64,000 nt of DNA. Origin: DUPU01 sp050952465. Lineage in GTDB: Bacteria; Bacillota; Dehalobacteriia; Dehalobacteriales; Dehalobacteriaceae. Positions 18,163 through 26,952 of this stretch are shown here, piece by piece. The stretch spans positions 62,001 through 126,000 of the forward strand of contig JBMNKZ010000002.1 in NCBI GenBank assembly GCA_050952465.1, read 5' to 3'. How positions within the stretch are numbered: position 1 is the stretch's first letter; each line of letters starts with the position of its first letter. The notes beneath the pieces are model-generated. The model was given only the letters and a program-made list of their open reading frames with translations, was not told the DNA's origin and did not search any database. A program made the position numbers and the translations under genes.

Positions 18163-19147
18163 CGTTTCCTCCCCTTGAAACTACAATTACCCCTGCATTT
18201 TCCAGCTTACGAATAACCTTTACAATCCTTTGTTGAGCCTCTTCTACTTCCCGTAACTTAACCGGTCCCATAAAATCCATATCTTCCTGAAGCATCTGAG
18301 CAGCTCTGGTAGACATATTGCTTAGGACTTTTTCCTTTACATCTTCATCTGCCGCCTTTAAGGCCAAAGCAAGGTCTTTGCTTTCAACCTCTCTCAGAAT
18401 TAGCTGTACTCCCCGATCATCAAGTAAGACAATATCTGCGAAAACAAACATCTGCCGTTTAATCTGTTCCGCTAAATCCGGGTCATCAACATCCATTACA
18501 TCCAACACATTCTTCAATGTCCCGGGATCAGTTCGGTTGAGTATGTCCACCACATTTTGTATTCCTCCCGAAGCACTATAATCTGTTGGTGCCAAATTTG
18601 ATATTTTTTGTTCCAGTACTTTTTCTATCTCTTTAAGTACTTCAGGACTGGTCCTCCCCATTAAGGCAATTCTTTTTGTTACATCTGCTTGAATTTCTGG
18701 TGGGAGGCTGCCTAACAAAATAGCTGCTTTCTCAGCCGGTAAATGAGTCATAATTAAAGCGATGGTCTGAGGATGTTCACCCTGAATGAATGTCAATAAC
18801 TGTTTCGGATCGGAACGGCGTACCAAATCAAAAGGTCTCATTTTTAAAGAGGCCGAAAGTTTACTGATGATATCAAAGGCTCTCTGTTCGCCTAAGGCTC
18901 GCTCCAATACCTCCCTCGCATAATCCAGACCACCTTGAGCAATATAGTCATTGGCAAGACACAAATTATAAAATTCATCTAAAACTGCTTCCCTTTGTTT
19001 CTCAGATACTTTTCTGATATTAGACATCTCCAGAGTAAGCATTTCAATTTCTGATTCACCTAAATGTTTTATGATTTCAGCTGATTTTTCTGTACCCAAA
19101 GAAATCAACAATACAGCAGCTTTTTGCACACCAGATAATTCCGCCAC
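18146..19147 (-). CDS. fliG: Flagellar motor switch protein FliG
   Basis: Rotor protein that links the MS ring to the C ring and contacts the stator. It has the N-terminal domain (LSGVQKAAVLLISLG), the middle EHPQTIALIMTHL motif (about residues 124-136) and the C-terminal torque helix (FADIVLLDDRGVQLILREVE) with charged residues facing MotA. The 333-residue length is typical. The start is GTG (19145-19147) after a GGAGGATC ribosome site, 3 bases after the fliF stop. Confidence 0.96.
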   Translation of the reverse strand: MAELSGVQKAAVLLISLGTEKSAEIIKHLGESEIEMLTLEMSNIRKVSEKQREAVLDEFYNLCLANDYIAQGGLDYAREVLERALGEQRAFDIISKLSASLKMRPFDLVRRSDPKQLLTFIQGEHPQTIALIMTHLPAEKAAILLGSLPPEIQADVTKRIALMGRTSPEVLKEIEKVLEQKISNLAPTDYSASGGIQNVVDILNRTDPGTLKNVLDVMDVDDPDLAEQIKRQMFVFADIVLLDDRGVQLILREVESKDLALALKAADEDVKEKVLSNMSTRAAQMLQEDMDFMGPVKLREVEEAQQRIVKVIRKLENAGVIVVSRGGNDEIIY

Positions 19148-19150
19148 TTT

Positions 19151-20767
19151 TTACTGATCCTCCGTTAACCAAGTTTTAATCAATCTGGAAACCTCGTCCG
19201 GATTATTAATTACATATTTATCAACTTCTTTTTTGATTTTTTCTCTTTCAATATCTTCCGCCGTTTTCATTCGTTTTTGAGCCATTTTATATTTAACTTC
19301 CTGTTCCAGCTTTAGTTCCGCTTCCCTTTGGGCAGCAAACAATTGTTCCGCTTCTTTTAAGGTAACAGGTTGTTCTTTATCCTTCATCGCCAGGAAATCT
19401 TGATCTAAATTGCTTTTCCTTTTCCTCCTGGAACGAATTATCATAAATAAACCGAGCCCCAACAAGAGTAATGCCCCTGACCCAAGTTGAATATAACGCA
19501 TCATTTGCTCTTGACGTGCCACTTCATCCAAAGCCGTTTGCCTTTCCAACTCAGCGGTCTTGTTAAAAGCAAACCTGGCTAATTGAATTTCATCCCCCCG
19601 ATTCTTGTCCAGTCCCACAGCAGAAGCAACAATATTCTCAATATCTGTAATTTGATATTCACTAATACTATCGGCATCCACCATGACTGATACCGTTAAA
19701 CGTTTAATCTGTCCTGGGCTTACGATGGTTTCGTTTTGAAACATGTCCGGCTGATAGTTTTCCGTCAATCTGCTTTTCTCCGTATTAGACATTTGGGTAT
19801 TCCCTTCGACAATATTGTATCCGGTATTGCCATCAGCTCCGGGAACACCTCCGTTATTTGATTCGCCTTCCGTTGTTTCTCTAATCTCCTCTTTGCTAAG
19901 GATTACTCCCTCCTCATAGGTTTCACTGACTATTTTAGTTTGGTCAAAATTTAATGTGGCATTGGCCCGTACAACCGTTGTCCCCATGCCAAATACTCTA
20001 TCCAACATGGATTGCACAGATCTTTCGATATTATTCACTACCTCCTGCTGCAACTGAAGCTGGTTCGTGGTCAATCCATGCAGTTCGCCGTTTGTACCGA
20101 AGACATTCGACAATACCTTTCCATTGGTATCCACAACGGTAACATCCTTAGGATTTAGTCCCTCCACCGAGTGGGAAAGTAAATTAATAATCGCTTTTAC
20201 GTGTTCTTCTCCTATTTTGGCATTATAGGCCGGCTTAATTGTTACTGCTGCGGTAGTTACCTTTTCTTCCGTGACAAATAATGATGGTTGGGGCATCACA
20301 AGATGTACTCTGGCGTATTCTATACCATCCAGTGCTTCAATGGTAATCTCCAATTCATTTTGAAGTCCAAGCAAATAACGCAACTGCCGGTCTTCTTTAG
20401 TTTCACCTAAACGCATTTGATCAAGATTCTTAAAACTAAAAGTGCTTGTTTCCGGTAGACCGGCATTGGCTAATTCTAAGCGTACCTGTGCGGCTTCCTT
20501 TTTGGGAACCATAATAACAGCACCATCATTTTCTAATTTATATGGTATATTTAGATTTTTCAGCTCAGCTGTTATGGCCCCTGCCTCAGCAGCCGTTAAT
20601 TTATTAAATAAAGGAATATATTCCGGTCTGCTGGCCCAGAAAATCAAGAAGAATAATACTGCAGCCACTAAAAGCGGAGCACCAATCAAAACAATTCTCT
20701 GGGCGCGGGTATATTTTTGCCAGTGCTTGGTAATAAATTTTTGTACTTCGGTCCAAAAAAGCTTCAA
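19151..20767 (-). CDS. fliF: Flagellar MS-ring protein FliF
   Basis: Forms the membrane MS ring on which the flagellum is built. Two membrane segments, at about residues 25-45 and 438-458, bracket the large external ring-building domains. The N-terminal YscJ-like part has SRPEYIPLFNKL, EITIEALDGIEYARVHLVMPQPSLF and VKAIINLLSHSVEGL. The C-terminal cytoplasmic tail binds FliG. The length is 538 residues. The TTG start (20765-20767) follows TAAGGGGAT. Confidence 0.96.
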   Translation of the reverse strand: MKLFWTEVQKFITKHWQKYTRAQRIVLIGAPLLVAAVLFFLIFWASRPEYIPLFNKLTAAEAGAITAELKNLNIPYKLENDGAVIMVPKKEAAQVRLELANAGLPETSTFSFKNLDQMRLGETKEDRQLRYLLGLQNELEITIEALDGIEYARVHLVMPQPSLFVTEEKVTTAAVTIKPAYNAKIGEEHVKAIINLLSHSVEGLNPKDVTVVDTNGKVLSNVFGTNGELHGLTTNQLQLQQEVVNNIERSVQSMLDRVFGMGTTVVRANATLNFDQTKIVSETYEEGVILSKEEIRETTEGESNNGGVPGADGNTGYNIVEGNTQMSNTEKSRLTENYQPDMFQNETIVSPGQIKRLTVSVMVDADSISEYQITDIENIVASAVGLDKNRGDEIQLARFAFNKTAELERQTALDEVARQEQMMRYIQLGSGALLLLGLGLFMIIRSRRKRKSNLDQDFLAMKDKEQPVTLKEAEQLFAAQREAELKLEQEVKYKMAQKRMKTAEDIEREKIKKEVDKYVINNPDEVSRLIKTWLTEDQ

Positions 20768-20779
20768 TTATTTATCCCC

Positions 20780-21097
20780 TTAAATCTGCATTCTCATAAT
20801 TTCTTGATAAGCATTGATCACTTTGTTTCGCACAGTTACAGCCAAACTTAAAGAAAGGTTCGCCTTTTCTAACGCAATCACCGGTGTATGTAAATCTTCA
20901 ACCTCTCCTGTAATTAGAGCTAGACTCGCTTGATTACCTTCCGCCTGGATTTGTTCTAAATTATTTATGGCATCTTTCAAAAAAGCAGAAAAATTCTTTC
21001 CGTTGTGAACCTGAAATTGTCCTGCCCCTTCGTTGAGCTCTACGTTTTTTAACCGAGGTAAGGACGTAATTGAATTAAAAGACGTAATCTCTTCCAT
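20780..21097 (-). CDS. fliE: Flagellar hook-basal body protein FliE
   Basis: Rod-base protein that links the MS ring to the rod and is exported first. The 105 residues show the FliE pattern: FSAFLKDAINNLEQIQAEGNQ, then VEDLHTPVIALEKANLSLSLAVTVRNKVINAYQEIMRMQI at the C-terminus. It lies 7 bases after flgC and 12 before fliF, in the conserved flgC-fliE-fliF order. Confidence 0.95.
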   Translation of the reverse strand: MEEITSFNSITSLPRLKNVELNEGAGQFQVHNGKNFSAFLKDAINNLEQIQAEGNQASLALITGEVEDLHTPVIALEKANLSLSLAVTVRNKVINAYQEIMRMQI

Positions 21098-21104
21098 TTG
21101 CTAA

Positions 21105-21587
21105 TTACTCCTTCCCTATTTCTAAAGCTTTTGCGGCCATGGCTTTGCTGGCATTTAAAGCTGTAACATTAGCCTCATATGACCTAGAAGCTGAAATCAA
21201 ATCAATCATTTCTGTTACAATATTAACGTTAGGATAACGCACATAGCCTACCGGCACCCCCAGTTCCTCTTGTTGGGCAGCATCAGGAGAATTAGGTTCA
21301 TATTCTAACCTCAAAGGAGAATTATCCTCCAGAATAGCAGAAACCTGTACTCCACAGCTGGACAGACTATGTTGCTCCTTCTCTAACAATGTGGAAAACT
21401 TATGTTCAGACGGACGAGGCTGAAAGATGGTAACCTGTCTCCGATAAGGTATCGGGTTACCGGCTTCTGTAGTTCTTCCTGTATTGGTCGTATCCATATT
21501 AGCAATGTTGTTGGAAATTACATCCATCCTTAACCTTTGGGCTGTTAGAGCAGATGCACTTGCATTTATGCCCGTAAATATACCCAT
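21105..21587 (-). CDS. flgC: Flagellar proximal rod protein FlgC
   Basis: Rod protein of the flagellar shaft. The N-terminal rod motif is ASALTAQRLRMDVISNNIANMDTT, and the C-terminal one is YPNVNIVTEMIDLISASRSYEANVTALNASKAM. The length is 160 residues. The ATG follows AAAAAAGGAGGCAG. It is the first gene of the basal-body operon; flgB, normally just upstream, is not here. Instead a c-di-GMP-I riboswitch and terminator fill the leader, so this gene and all those behind it should respond to cyclic di-GMP. Confidence 0.95.
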   Translation of the reverse strand: MGIFTGINASASALTAQRLRMDVISNNIANMDTTNTGRTTEAGNPIPYRRQVTIFQPRPSEHKFSTLLEKEQHSLSSCGVQVSAILEDNSPLRLEYEPNSPDAAQQEELGVPVGYVRYPNVNIVTEMIDLISASRSYEANVTALNASKAMAAKALEIGKE

Positions 21588-21732
21588 AATTATCTGCCTC
21601 CTTTTTTATAAAATCTTTTTTAACTACCCCCATATAAAAATTTTTCTTTCGAATAATGTATATATAATTAAATAAATATTCTTGGTCTAATTTTAAAACT
21701 GAAAATTCGATCAAGTCAGAATCGTGAGTAAC

Positions 21733-21857
21733 TATAAAAGGCCATGGGTTACCATGGCCTACTTTTTAAACACCTTGGCAACCCGACCACCATATCAATT
21801 TAATTGATTTAGGCTCGTTTGGCTTTGCGTCCCTGCCTTTCGACAGGTTTGCCTTTT
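21733..21857 (-). ncRNA. Cyclic di-GMP-I (GEMM-I) riboswitch with terminator, leader of flgC operon
   Basis: The minus strand reads GGCAAACC (21853-21846), a GAAA-loop stem, the highly conserved GGGACGCAAAGCC, a second stem with a CCTAA...TATGG tetraloop receptor, and a closing GGGTTGCC (21784-21777) that pairs with the first block to form P1. All are hallmarks of the GEMM-I aptamer. A terminator follows: AGGCCATGG / CCATGGCCT (21760-21752 and 21747-21739) with loop TAAC and a short T-run. The P1 3' strand GGGTTGCCA can instead pair with TGGTAACCC in the terminator hairpin (9 bp, one G-U). Ligand binding should therefore free the terminator and switch the operon off. The same arrangement is known before flgB in Clostridioides difficile. 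Confidence 0.92.
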
Positions 21858-21893
21858 TACTATGTGAAAATGGTTTGTTTAATTTACTAATTT

Positions 21894-21922
21894 ATTATAT
21901 ATATTTTTACCTATATTCGACA
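21894..21922 (-). promoter_or_regulatory. Possible sigma-A promoter of the flgC operon
   Basis: A perfect TATAAT -10 (minus strand, 21899-21894) lies about 40 bases before the riboswitch aptamer. A weak -35 candidate (21922-21917) is at 17-base spacing. The position suits transcription of the whole riboswitch; the -35 match is poor. Confidence 0.35.
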
Positions 21923-22075
21923 TGTTTTTATAAGTTCCTCTAAATTATTCCTGTTTTTTTTGAAAATTTTTCTATTGACACAGTAATGCCTGTTTTTACT
22001 TTACAATACAAAAAACCTGCCTTAGGTTCAGCCTCAGACTATAGCTTCATCATTTTATTCTTTTACTTCAAAAAG

Positions 22076-22116
22076 TAAAAATAGGATTTCCCCGAGTAAT
22101 GTCGGAAAATCCTATT
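22076..22116 (-). terminator. Rho-independent terminator after the fliD-fliS-fliT-like genes
   Basis: A 13-bp stem is formed by minus-strand AATAGGATTTTCC and GGGAAATCCTATT (22116-22104 and 22092-22080, one G-U pair), followed by a T-run. The stop codon of the upstream gene (22112-22114) lies in the first arm. A second, weaker hairpin with a T6 tail (minus strand, about 22026-22006) follows. Confidence 0.8.
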
Positions 22117-22705
22117 TCATTTTGTCAATAAATTTGGCTTCTTGAAACACTTGACTTTGATAAACTTTCTTAGACTGGGCACCAGCCTGCATACGATACA
22201 ATTCCGATTTTACTGATGTGATTTCCGTTTTTATAAGTTCCATTAGTTTTTGATCCAAATCTAGCAGTTTAGACATTGTTTCTCTTAACCTTCGGCTTAA
22301 TTCACTCATCTCAGCCAATTTACTTTTCTCAAAGATTTCTTGTAAATTCTGCATCGAAAAATCTTTAATTCCTGATAATTTAAGGATTCTTTTTCTAAGA
22401 TCGGCAGATTCCTCTTCCCTTTTTCGAAGTATCGCAAATTGAAGACTGCGTTTTTCCGAAAACCGATTTAACTGTTTTTCGATTAAATAACTCGTTTCCG
22501 GCGGTGCCTCCTCTTCAGTTTTCTTTATAATATCTTCCTGCTGTTCCATCAAAAACTTAAAAAACTCATTTCTCTTTTGGCTGGCTGTTTTTGTGGTTTC
22601 CTGCTTTAATAGCTCCAAAAACTCTTCTGCCAAATTAAAATGTTCCTCAAGATCTAAGATATCCTGACGATAATTAGCCATCAACTTTTCCAGCAAATCC
22701 TGCAT
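22112..22705 (-). CDS. Coiled-coil protein after fliS, FliT/FlgN-like chaperone candidate
   Basis: I cannot name this 197-residue protein from sequence. It is almost entirely helical and charged, with long heptad-like Leu/Glu/Lys/Arg stretches (LLEKLMANYRQDILDLEEHF, then EMSELSRRLRETMSKLLDLDQ) and no membrane segment. It starts on the base after the fliS stop. In Bacillus the gene in this place is fliT, a short helical chaperone for FliD; this protein is about twice as long. A filament-cap chaperone role is inferred from position only. Confidence 0.6.
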   Translation of the reverse strand: MQDLLEKLMANYRQDILDLEEHFNLAEEFLELLKQETTKTASQKRNEFFKFLMEQQEDIIKKTEEEAPPETSYLIEKQLNRFSEKRSLQFAILRKREEESADLRKRILKLSGIKDFSMQNLQEIFEKSKLAEMSELSRRLRETMSKLLDLDQKLMELIKTEITSVKSELYRMQAGAQSKKVYQSQVFQEAKFIDKMK

Positions 22706-23119
22706 TTATTTCGCCCCCGTCCGGTTAAGACGGGCTGTTTCAATCCACACATCCCGAAAAATCCTGAAAAACTCTAAAACCGGATCTAAAAGAGCAGGGT
22801 CTTTTTTAATATTTGCCTGAACCGTTTCTTGATAATAAAAATCGTATAATCTCCGGAGATTGACCGCAATTTCCCCGCCCTGTTCCATATTCAACGTAGT
22901 ACTTAATTCCATGATAATGTTTTGCACCTTAACCAAGTTATTATGGGCTTCTTCATAATTTTTTTCCCGCAAACCCTGTTGCCCTTGGTGCAAAAACTTG
23001 ATGGCACCTGAATAAAGCATAATCAGCAGCTTTTCAGGGGGTGCTGTTTCTACGGCATTTTGTTTATAAACAGCTTGCGGGTTCAGATAACCGGCACTGG
23101 CATAACTCATGAGTTTCAC
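22706..23119 (-). CDS. fliS: Flagellar export chaperone FliS
   Basis: Chaperone that holds unpolymerised flagellin in the cytoplasm; it also takes part in FliW/CsrA flagellin homeostasis. The FliS signature is clear: YKQNAVETAPPEKLLIMLYSGAIKFLHQG (about residues 18-46), then NNLVKVQNIIMELSTTLNMEQGGEIAVNLRRLYDFYYQE. The length is 137 residues. It lies 17 bases after fliD. Confidence 0.95.
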   Translation of the reverse strand: MKLMSYASAGYLNPQAVYKQNAVETAPPEKLLIMLYSGAIKFLHQGQQGLREKNYEEAHNNLVKVQNIIMELSTTLNMEQGGEIAVNLRRLYDFYYQETVQANIKKDPALLDPVLEFFRIFRDVWIETARLNRTGAK

Positions 23120-23136
23120 TCCCTTAACGAACCCTT

Positions 23137-24603
23137 TTAATTTTTCTTATTGAAATTAATCATGGCATCTATTTGATTAGTCAGCCATTGACTTTCACTG
23201 TTGAGAGCTGTAAGCTGAGTTTCCAAAGAAGCAAACTGAAGTCTGATCCGTTCAGCATACGACTCTAACTTTGTATTAAAAGCCTCGATCTCTTTTTTGA
23301 TCTGTTCTATTTGTTCTTGATAGCTTTTCTGAGTCTGATCCAAACTCCCATCATACATCACCATGGGATGCAGATACTCATTTAAGATGTTTGCTAAGCC
23401 CTGGGCTTCCTGAGTGGCGGAGCTTTTATCGGCAGGATCAACTCCTCCGGCCTTGGCCCCAAAGAGATTTGCCACAGAATTTGCATTTTCTTCTAAAGCC
23501 TCTTTGAATTTTGCCGTATCAAATTCCAGAACTGCGCTTTTCCCAAAACTCCCACTGGAAGTTGCAATACCTACCTCCGCCAATACATTAAATGGCTCTG
23601 TGGGATTGTTCAGCCGGCTGCCCACAATGTGGCGCAAACGACTTTGAATACCCTGAAGTACCGAATCGCCAAAAAGATCCCCTTTAACCCTAGTATCCGC
23701 ATCATATTTTACTTTGTTTTCAATAAAAGACATTACCGAATTATACTGGTCTACAAAAGCTTTGACTGCCGCTTCTGCTTCCTTGTAACTCGCAGAAACT
23801 TTCACCATGACGGGAGTGTCAGGGTCAGCACTTTGCAGATCTAAGGTTAGACCGGGAATAGCGGAGGTCACTTTATTGGAGGCACTGATGATATCAGTAA
23901 TACCATTAATACTTAGCTTTGCGTCTTCTGCTGACTGGCTTACGTTTAAGATATCCTCTCCTGAGATCTCATCCACATTTAAGATGCCCAAGGAATGCAA
24001 AACATTGCCATCCACTTCATTAAAAACTGCTGCGTTTTCAACTCCGGTATTTTTTGAAATCAAGGCAAGTTGATAGCCGCCGTTTACCTTGATTACCGAA
24101 GCACTCACATCTGCATTGGCATTGTTGATAGTTTCGGCAATTTTATCCAAACTGGAGCCTGTTTCAACCTTAATATTCGTTGTCTTTTCTCCCACTGTAA
24201 TACTGAAGGTTCCTGCCCCAATCCCTGTAGCGGATGAAGTTTCTTCCACCTCTTGTACTGTGCTTACCGCTGTTTGGGCTACAGCAATCCGATCCACAAC
24301 AATCTTATAACTACCATGCACAGTTCCCGATGAGCTGCTTAAATTTAAAATATCTGTATTACTGGAGGATGCCGTCGTTGCACTCCAGGTGGTATTGTCA
24401 CGAAGCCTATCCAGGGTATTTTCCAATGCAGAAAGCCTGGTATTGATATCCCTCCAAGCATTCCTCTTAATTTCCAAAGTGCTTTGCTTTTTCTGCATTT
24501 GGTTTAAAGGCAGACTGTAGTTTCGCACCATGGTATCGACGATACCGCTAAAATCATAACCGGAGAGGCCCGGTAACGCTATTTTTGCATAACCAACTGA
24601 CAC
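23137..24603 (-). CDS. fliD: Flagellar filament cap protein FliD
   Basis: Cap at the filament tip that folds and inserts flagellin. The FliD N-terminal domain includes LSGYDFSGIVDTMVRNYSLPLNQMQKKQSTLE (about residues 13-44), and the C-terminal domain includes YDADTRVKGDLFGDSVLQGIQSRLR (about 298-322). Coiled-coil ends are present, including a final run (about 425-485) rich in Gln/Leu/Glu. The length is 488 residues. The GTG start (24601-24603) follows AGGAGG by 7 bases. Confidence 0.95.
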   Translation of the reverse strand: MSVGYAKIALPGLSGYDFSGIVDTMVRNYSLPLNQMQKKQSTLEIKRNAWRDINTRLSALENTLDRLRDNTTWSATTASSSNTDILNLSSSSGTVHGSYKIVVDRIAVAQTAVSTVQEVEETSSATGIGAGTFSITVGEKTTNIKVETGSSLDKIAETINNANADVSASVIKVNGGYQLALISKNTGVENAAVFNEVDGNVLHSLGILNVDEISGEDILNVSQSAEDAKLSINGITDIISASNKVTSAIPGLTLDLQSADPDTPVMVKVSASYKEAEAAVKAFVDQYNSVMSFIENKVKYDADTRVKGDLFGDSVLQGIQSRLRHIVGSRLNNPTEPFNVLAEVGIATSSGSFGKSAVLEFDTAKFKEALEENANSVANLFGAKAGGVDPADKSSATQEAQGLANILNEYLHPMVMYDGSLDQTQKSYQEQIEQIKKEIEAFNTKLESYAERIRLQFASLETQLTALNSESQWLTNQIDAMINFNKKN

Positions 24604-24648
24604 ACCTACACCTCCTGACTGTTTACCTCCTCACTTATTACCTCATGT

Positions 24649-25026
24649 TCAAACCTTCTCATCTACGATCAACCCTACCACATCCTGAATAGAACTTAAC
24701 AGATCAAGGGTTTTTTCGGGAGGAATCTCGCTAAGGATTTCTCCATTATCCTGGTCAATTATTTTAACCATAACTCTATTGGTTTCATCATGAATCTTAA
24801 ATTCCATCCTCTTATCAATTAATCCCATCAAACGATTTAACTTTTCTAAGGTCTGTTCCACTTGTTCTCTGGGAATTTCCTCCCTGGCCGAAGAAACATT
24901 ATCTTTTTTTCCTACAACCAAGCGAGGCAGTGCATCCTTACTTTGCTGTTCTAATTTCTGCCCGTTAAATGTACCATAAGTAAGGTGATTATATTGGTTA
25001 TTATCGGTGTTAATAATATTAACCAT
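24649..25026 (-). CDS. flaG: Flagellar protein FlaG
   Basis: Small protein of the FlaG family, found beside flagellin and fliD and linked to filament length. The C-terminal FlaG domain (about residues 62-120) reads LNRLMGLIDKRMEFKIHDETNRVMVKIIDQDNGEILSEIPPEKTLDL, a close family match. The first 50 residues are polar and variable. It lies between hag and fliD, behind the hag terminator. Confidence 0.9.
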   Translation of the reverse strand: MVNIINTDNNQYNHLTYGTFNGQKLEQQSKDALPRLVVGKKDNVSSAREEIPREQVEQTLEKLNRLMGLIDKRMEFKIHDETNRVMVKIIDQDNGEILSEIPPEKTLDLLSSIQDVVGLIVDEKV

Positions 25027-25089
25027 TTTAAACCTCCCATTACGCTAAACCTTTTTCTTTTATAATAATCTTACATATAAATTTCATTT

Positions 25090-25126
25090 ATTAAGAAAGT
25101 CGGTCGGTTAAACCGACCGACTTTCC
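25090..25126 (-). terminator. Terminator between hag and flaG
   Basis: Perfect 15-bp inverted repeat GAAAGTCGGTCGGTT (25095-25109) / AACCGACCGACTTTC (25111-25125), AT-rich on the minus-strand exit side. The strong palindrome just after the flagellin stop would terminate or protect the abundant hag mRNA and reduce read-through into flaG-fliD. Confidence 0.8.
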
Positions 25127-25168
25127 CAAACAATTACAATGCCGGCAAGATCAAAATTTACTAATCTC

Positions 25169-26944
25169 TTAGCCTAAAAGCTTAAGAACAGCTTGAGGAG
25201 TCTGGTTAGCTTGAGCCAACATAGCAACTCCAGCCTGGCTGAGAACCTGGTTCTTAGTGAACTCTGACATTTCAGCAGCCATATCTACGTCACGAATCCG
25301 GGATTCAGCAGACGTAAGGTTTTCCGCAGAAGTCTGGAGATTATTAATGGTATGCTCCAACCTATTTTGCATAGCACCCAGCTTAGCACGTTCTTCAGAA
25401 ACTTTAGTAACAGCATCATTAATAATTGTAATTGCTCTATTAGCTGCATCCTGGGTGGAAATATCAATACCCCCGGTTACATCCGCGTCATCAGTTTTTT
25501 GAGCATTTTCAAATGCTGAAGAGGTTGACTCTTCTTTTGCAACTGTAACTACCGTAGAGCCCGCTGTTGCCTGTCCTGCATCGAAAGAAACAGACATTTT
25601 TCCAGTAACATCATCACCTATTATGTACGTCCCGCCATTATCCTTATTAATCTTTACGGCATTACCAATGGCCGTGCCGCTGGAATTGAATAGTTGAACA
25701 GTGTTGGAAGCATCTTTAGAAGCTGTTATAGTAACAGTATCTCCATCAGAAGCTCCAGTTAGCTTAGTAATATCAATATTCAAGCCGTTTACTGCATTAG
25801 TAGATCCAGTAATCTGACCTGTAAGATCACCGCTTGCTGTCCAACTTGCGGCTACTGCCTGAGTGTCTGCAGTTATGGTAAAGTCCATTGTATCACCGGA
25901 TGCATAAGCACCACCAACAGCAGCGGCTACGGTGAATGACATACCTGCTATGCTAGTATTAGCGTCACCAACTGTTCCAGTATTGCCGGTGTCTACCCCA
26001 TCCTTGTAAATATCAAAGTTTGTTGCATCAGTAAATACTAATTGATATGAACCGGCCGAGGCTGAGGTAACTGACCCAGAGGCACCAGGACCCCGGGTAA
26101 TTGTAAGTGCGGTAAGGCCGTTGGTTACACTGGCATCATCTATATTCGCACCTGTTTGTACACCTGAGGCGTCAGCTTTTGCCGGGCTTCCAGCATGATA
26201 AGTGAGGGTCACAGTAGTATCAGCATCAGCCGTACCAGTCACTGCCCCAGAATCTGTTACCCCAGATGATGCCGTTACTGTGGGTACTCCTGCTGTACTA
26301 GTCGCGACTGTTACGGTATAGTCGCCATCTGCCAATTTGTTATTTATACCTAAATCTGCTTCAGCCGAAGATAACTTTGCGGTATTAGTAGCACTAACTG
26401 TAGCACTTATTGCATCTCTAGCTACACCGAGAGTTTTTGCGTCCATAGCATTAATTGATAGAGATATATTTTGGCCAGCGTTAGCACCTATCTGGAAAGT
26501 AACTTCGCCGATATTACCATTCTTAATACCACCGTTAAGCAAATTTTGGGTATTAAATTCTGTGGTATTTGAAATACGAGTGATCTCCTTGGCCAACTGA
26601 TCCATTTCCGACTGGATTTTCAAGCGGTCATCCGCAGTATTGGTATCAGAAGCTGATTGAACTGCAAGCTCTCTCATTCTTTGCAAAATACTTTGGGTTT
26701 CATTCAGAGCACCTTCAGCTGTTTGAATTAGTGAGATAGCACTCTGAGAATTGCTAACGGCTTGGTTCAAACCCTTAATCTGACCTCGCATTTTTTCTGA
26801 AATTGCTAGGCCTGCAGCATCGTCGGCAGCTTTGTTAATGCGATACCCTGAAGAAAGCTTTTCTAAAGATTTCTGCATGGCATTATTGGTGCCGTTTAAA
26901 CTGCGCTGAGCATTTAAACTCCCAATGTTTGTGTTAATAATCAT
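25169..26944 (-). CDS. hag: Flagellin (Hag/FliC) with a large variable insert
   Basis: Filament subunit. The conserved N-terminal D0/D1 region (about residues 1-165: MIINTNIGSLNAQRSL, SSGYRINKAADDAAGLAIS, EGALNETQSILQRMRELAVQ) and C-terminal D1/D0 region (about 505-591: SEERAKLGAMQNRLEHTI, ending QAVLKLLG) are complete. Between them is about 340 residues rich in Ala, Thr, Ser, Gly and Asp. That makes the protein 591 residues, against about 300 for short Bacillus Hag. The insert would form outward-facing D2/D3 domains and supply Ser/Thr for glycans made by the adjacent maf/neuB-type genes. Expression is probably driven by a sigma-D promoter and controlled by CsrA in the leader. Confidence 0.96.
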   Translation of the reverse strand: MIINTNIGSLNAQRSLNGTNNAMQKSLEKLSSGYRINKAADDAAGLAISEKMRGQIKGLNQAVSNSQSAISLIQTAEGALNETQSILQRMRELAVQSASDTNTADDRLKIQSEMDQLAKEITRISNTTEFNTQNLLNGGIKNGNIGEVTFQIGANAGQNISLSINAMDAKTLGVARDAISATVSATNTAKLSSAEADLGINNKLADGDYTVTVATSTAGVPTVTASSGVTDSGAVTGTADADTTVTLTYHAGSPAKADASGVQTGANIDDASVTNGLTALTITRGPGASGSVTSASAGSYQLVFTDATNFDIYKDGVDTGNTGTVGDANTSIAGMSFTVAAAVGGAYASGDTMDFTITADTQAVAASWTASGDLTGQITGSTNAVNGLNIDITKLTGASDGDTVTITASKDASNTVQLFNSSGTAIGNAVKINKDNGGTYIIGDDVTGKMSVSFDAGQATAGSTVVTVAKEESTSSAFENAQKTDDADVTGGIDISTQDAANRAITIINDAVTKVSEERAKLGAMQNRLEHTINNLQTSAENLTSAESRIRDVDMAAEMSEFTKNQVLSQAGVAMLAQANQTPQAVLKLLG

Positions 26945-26952
26945 TAGTTATT

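Noticed and set aside
21499..21714. ORF upstream of flgC as a possible flgB
   Set aside because: Most of it is a shifted reading of flgC, and it lacks any rod-domain motif.
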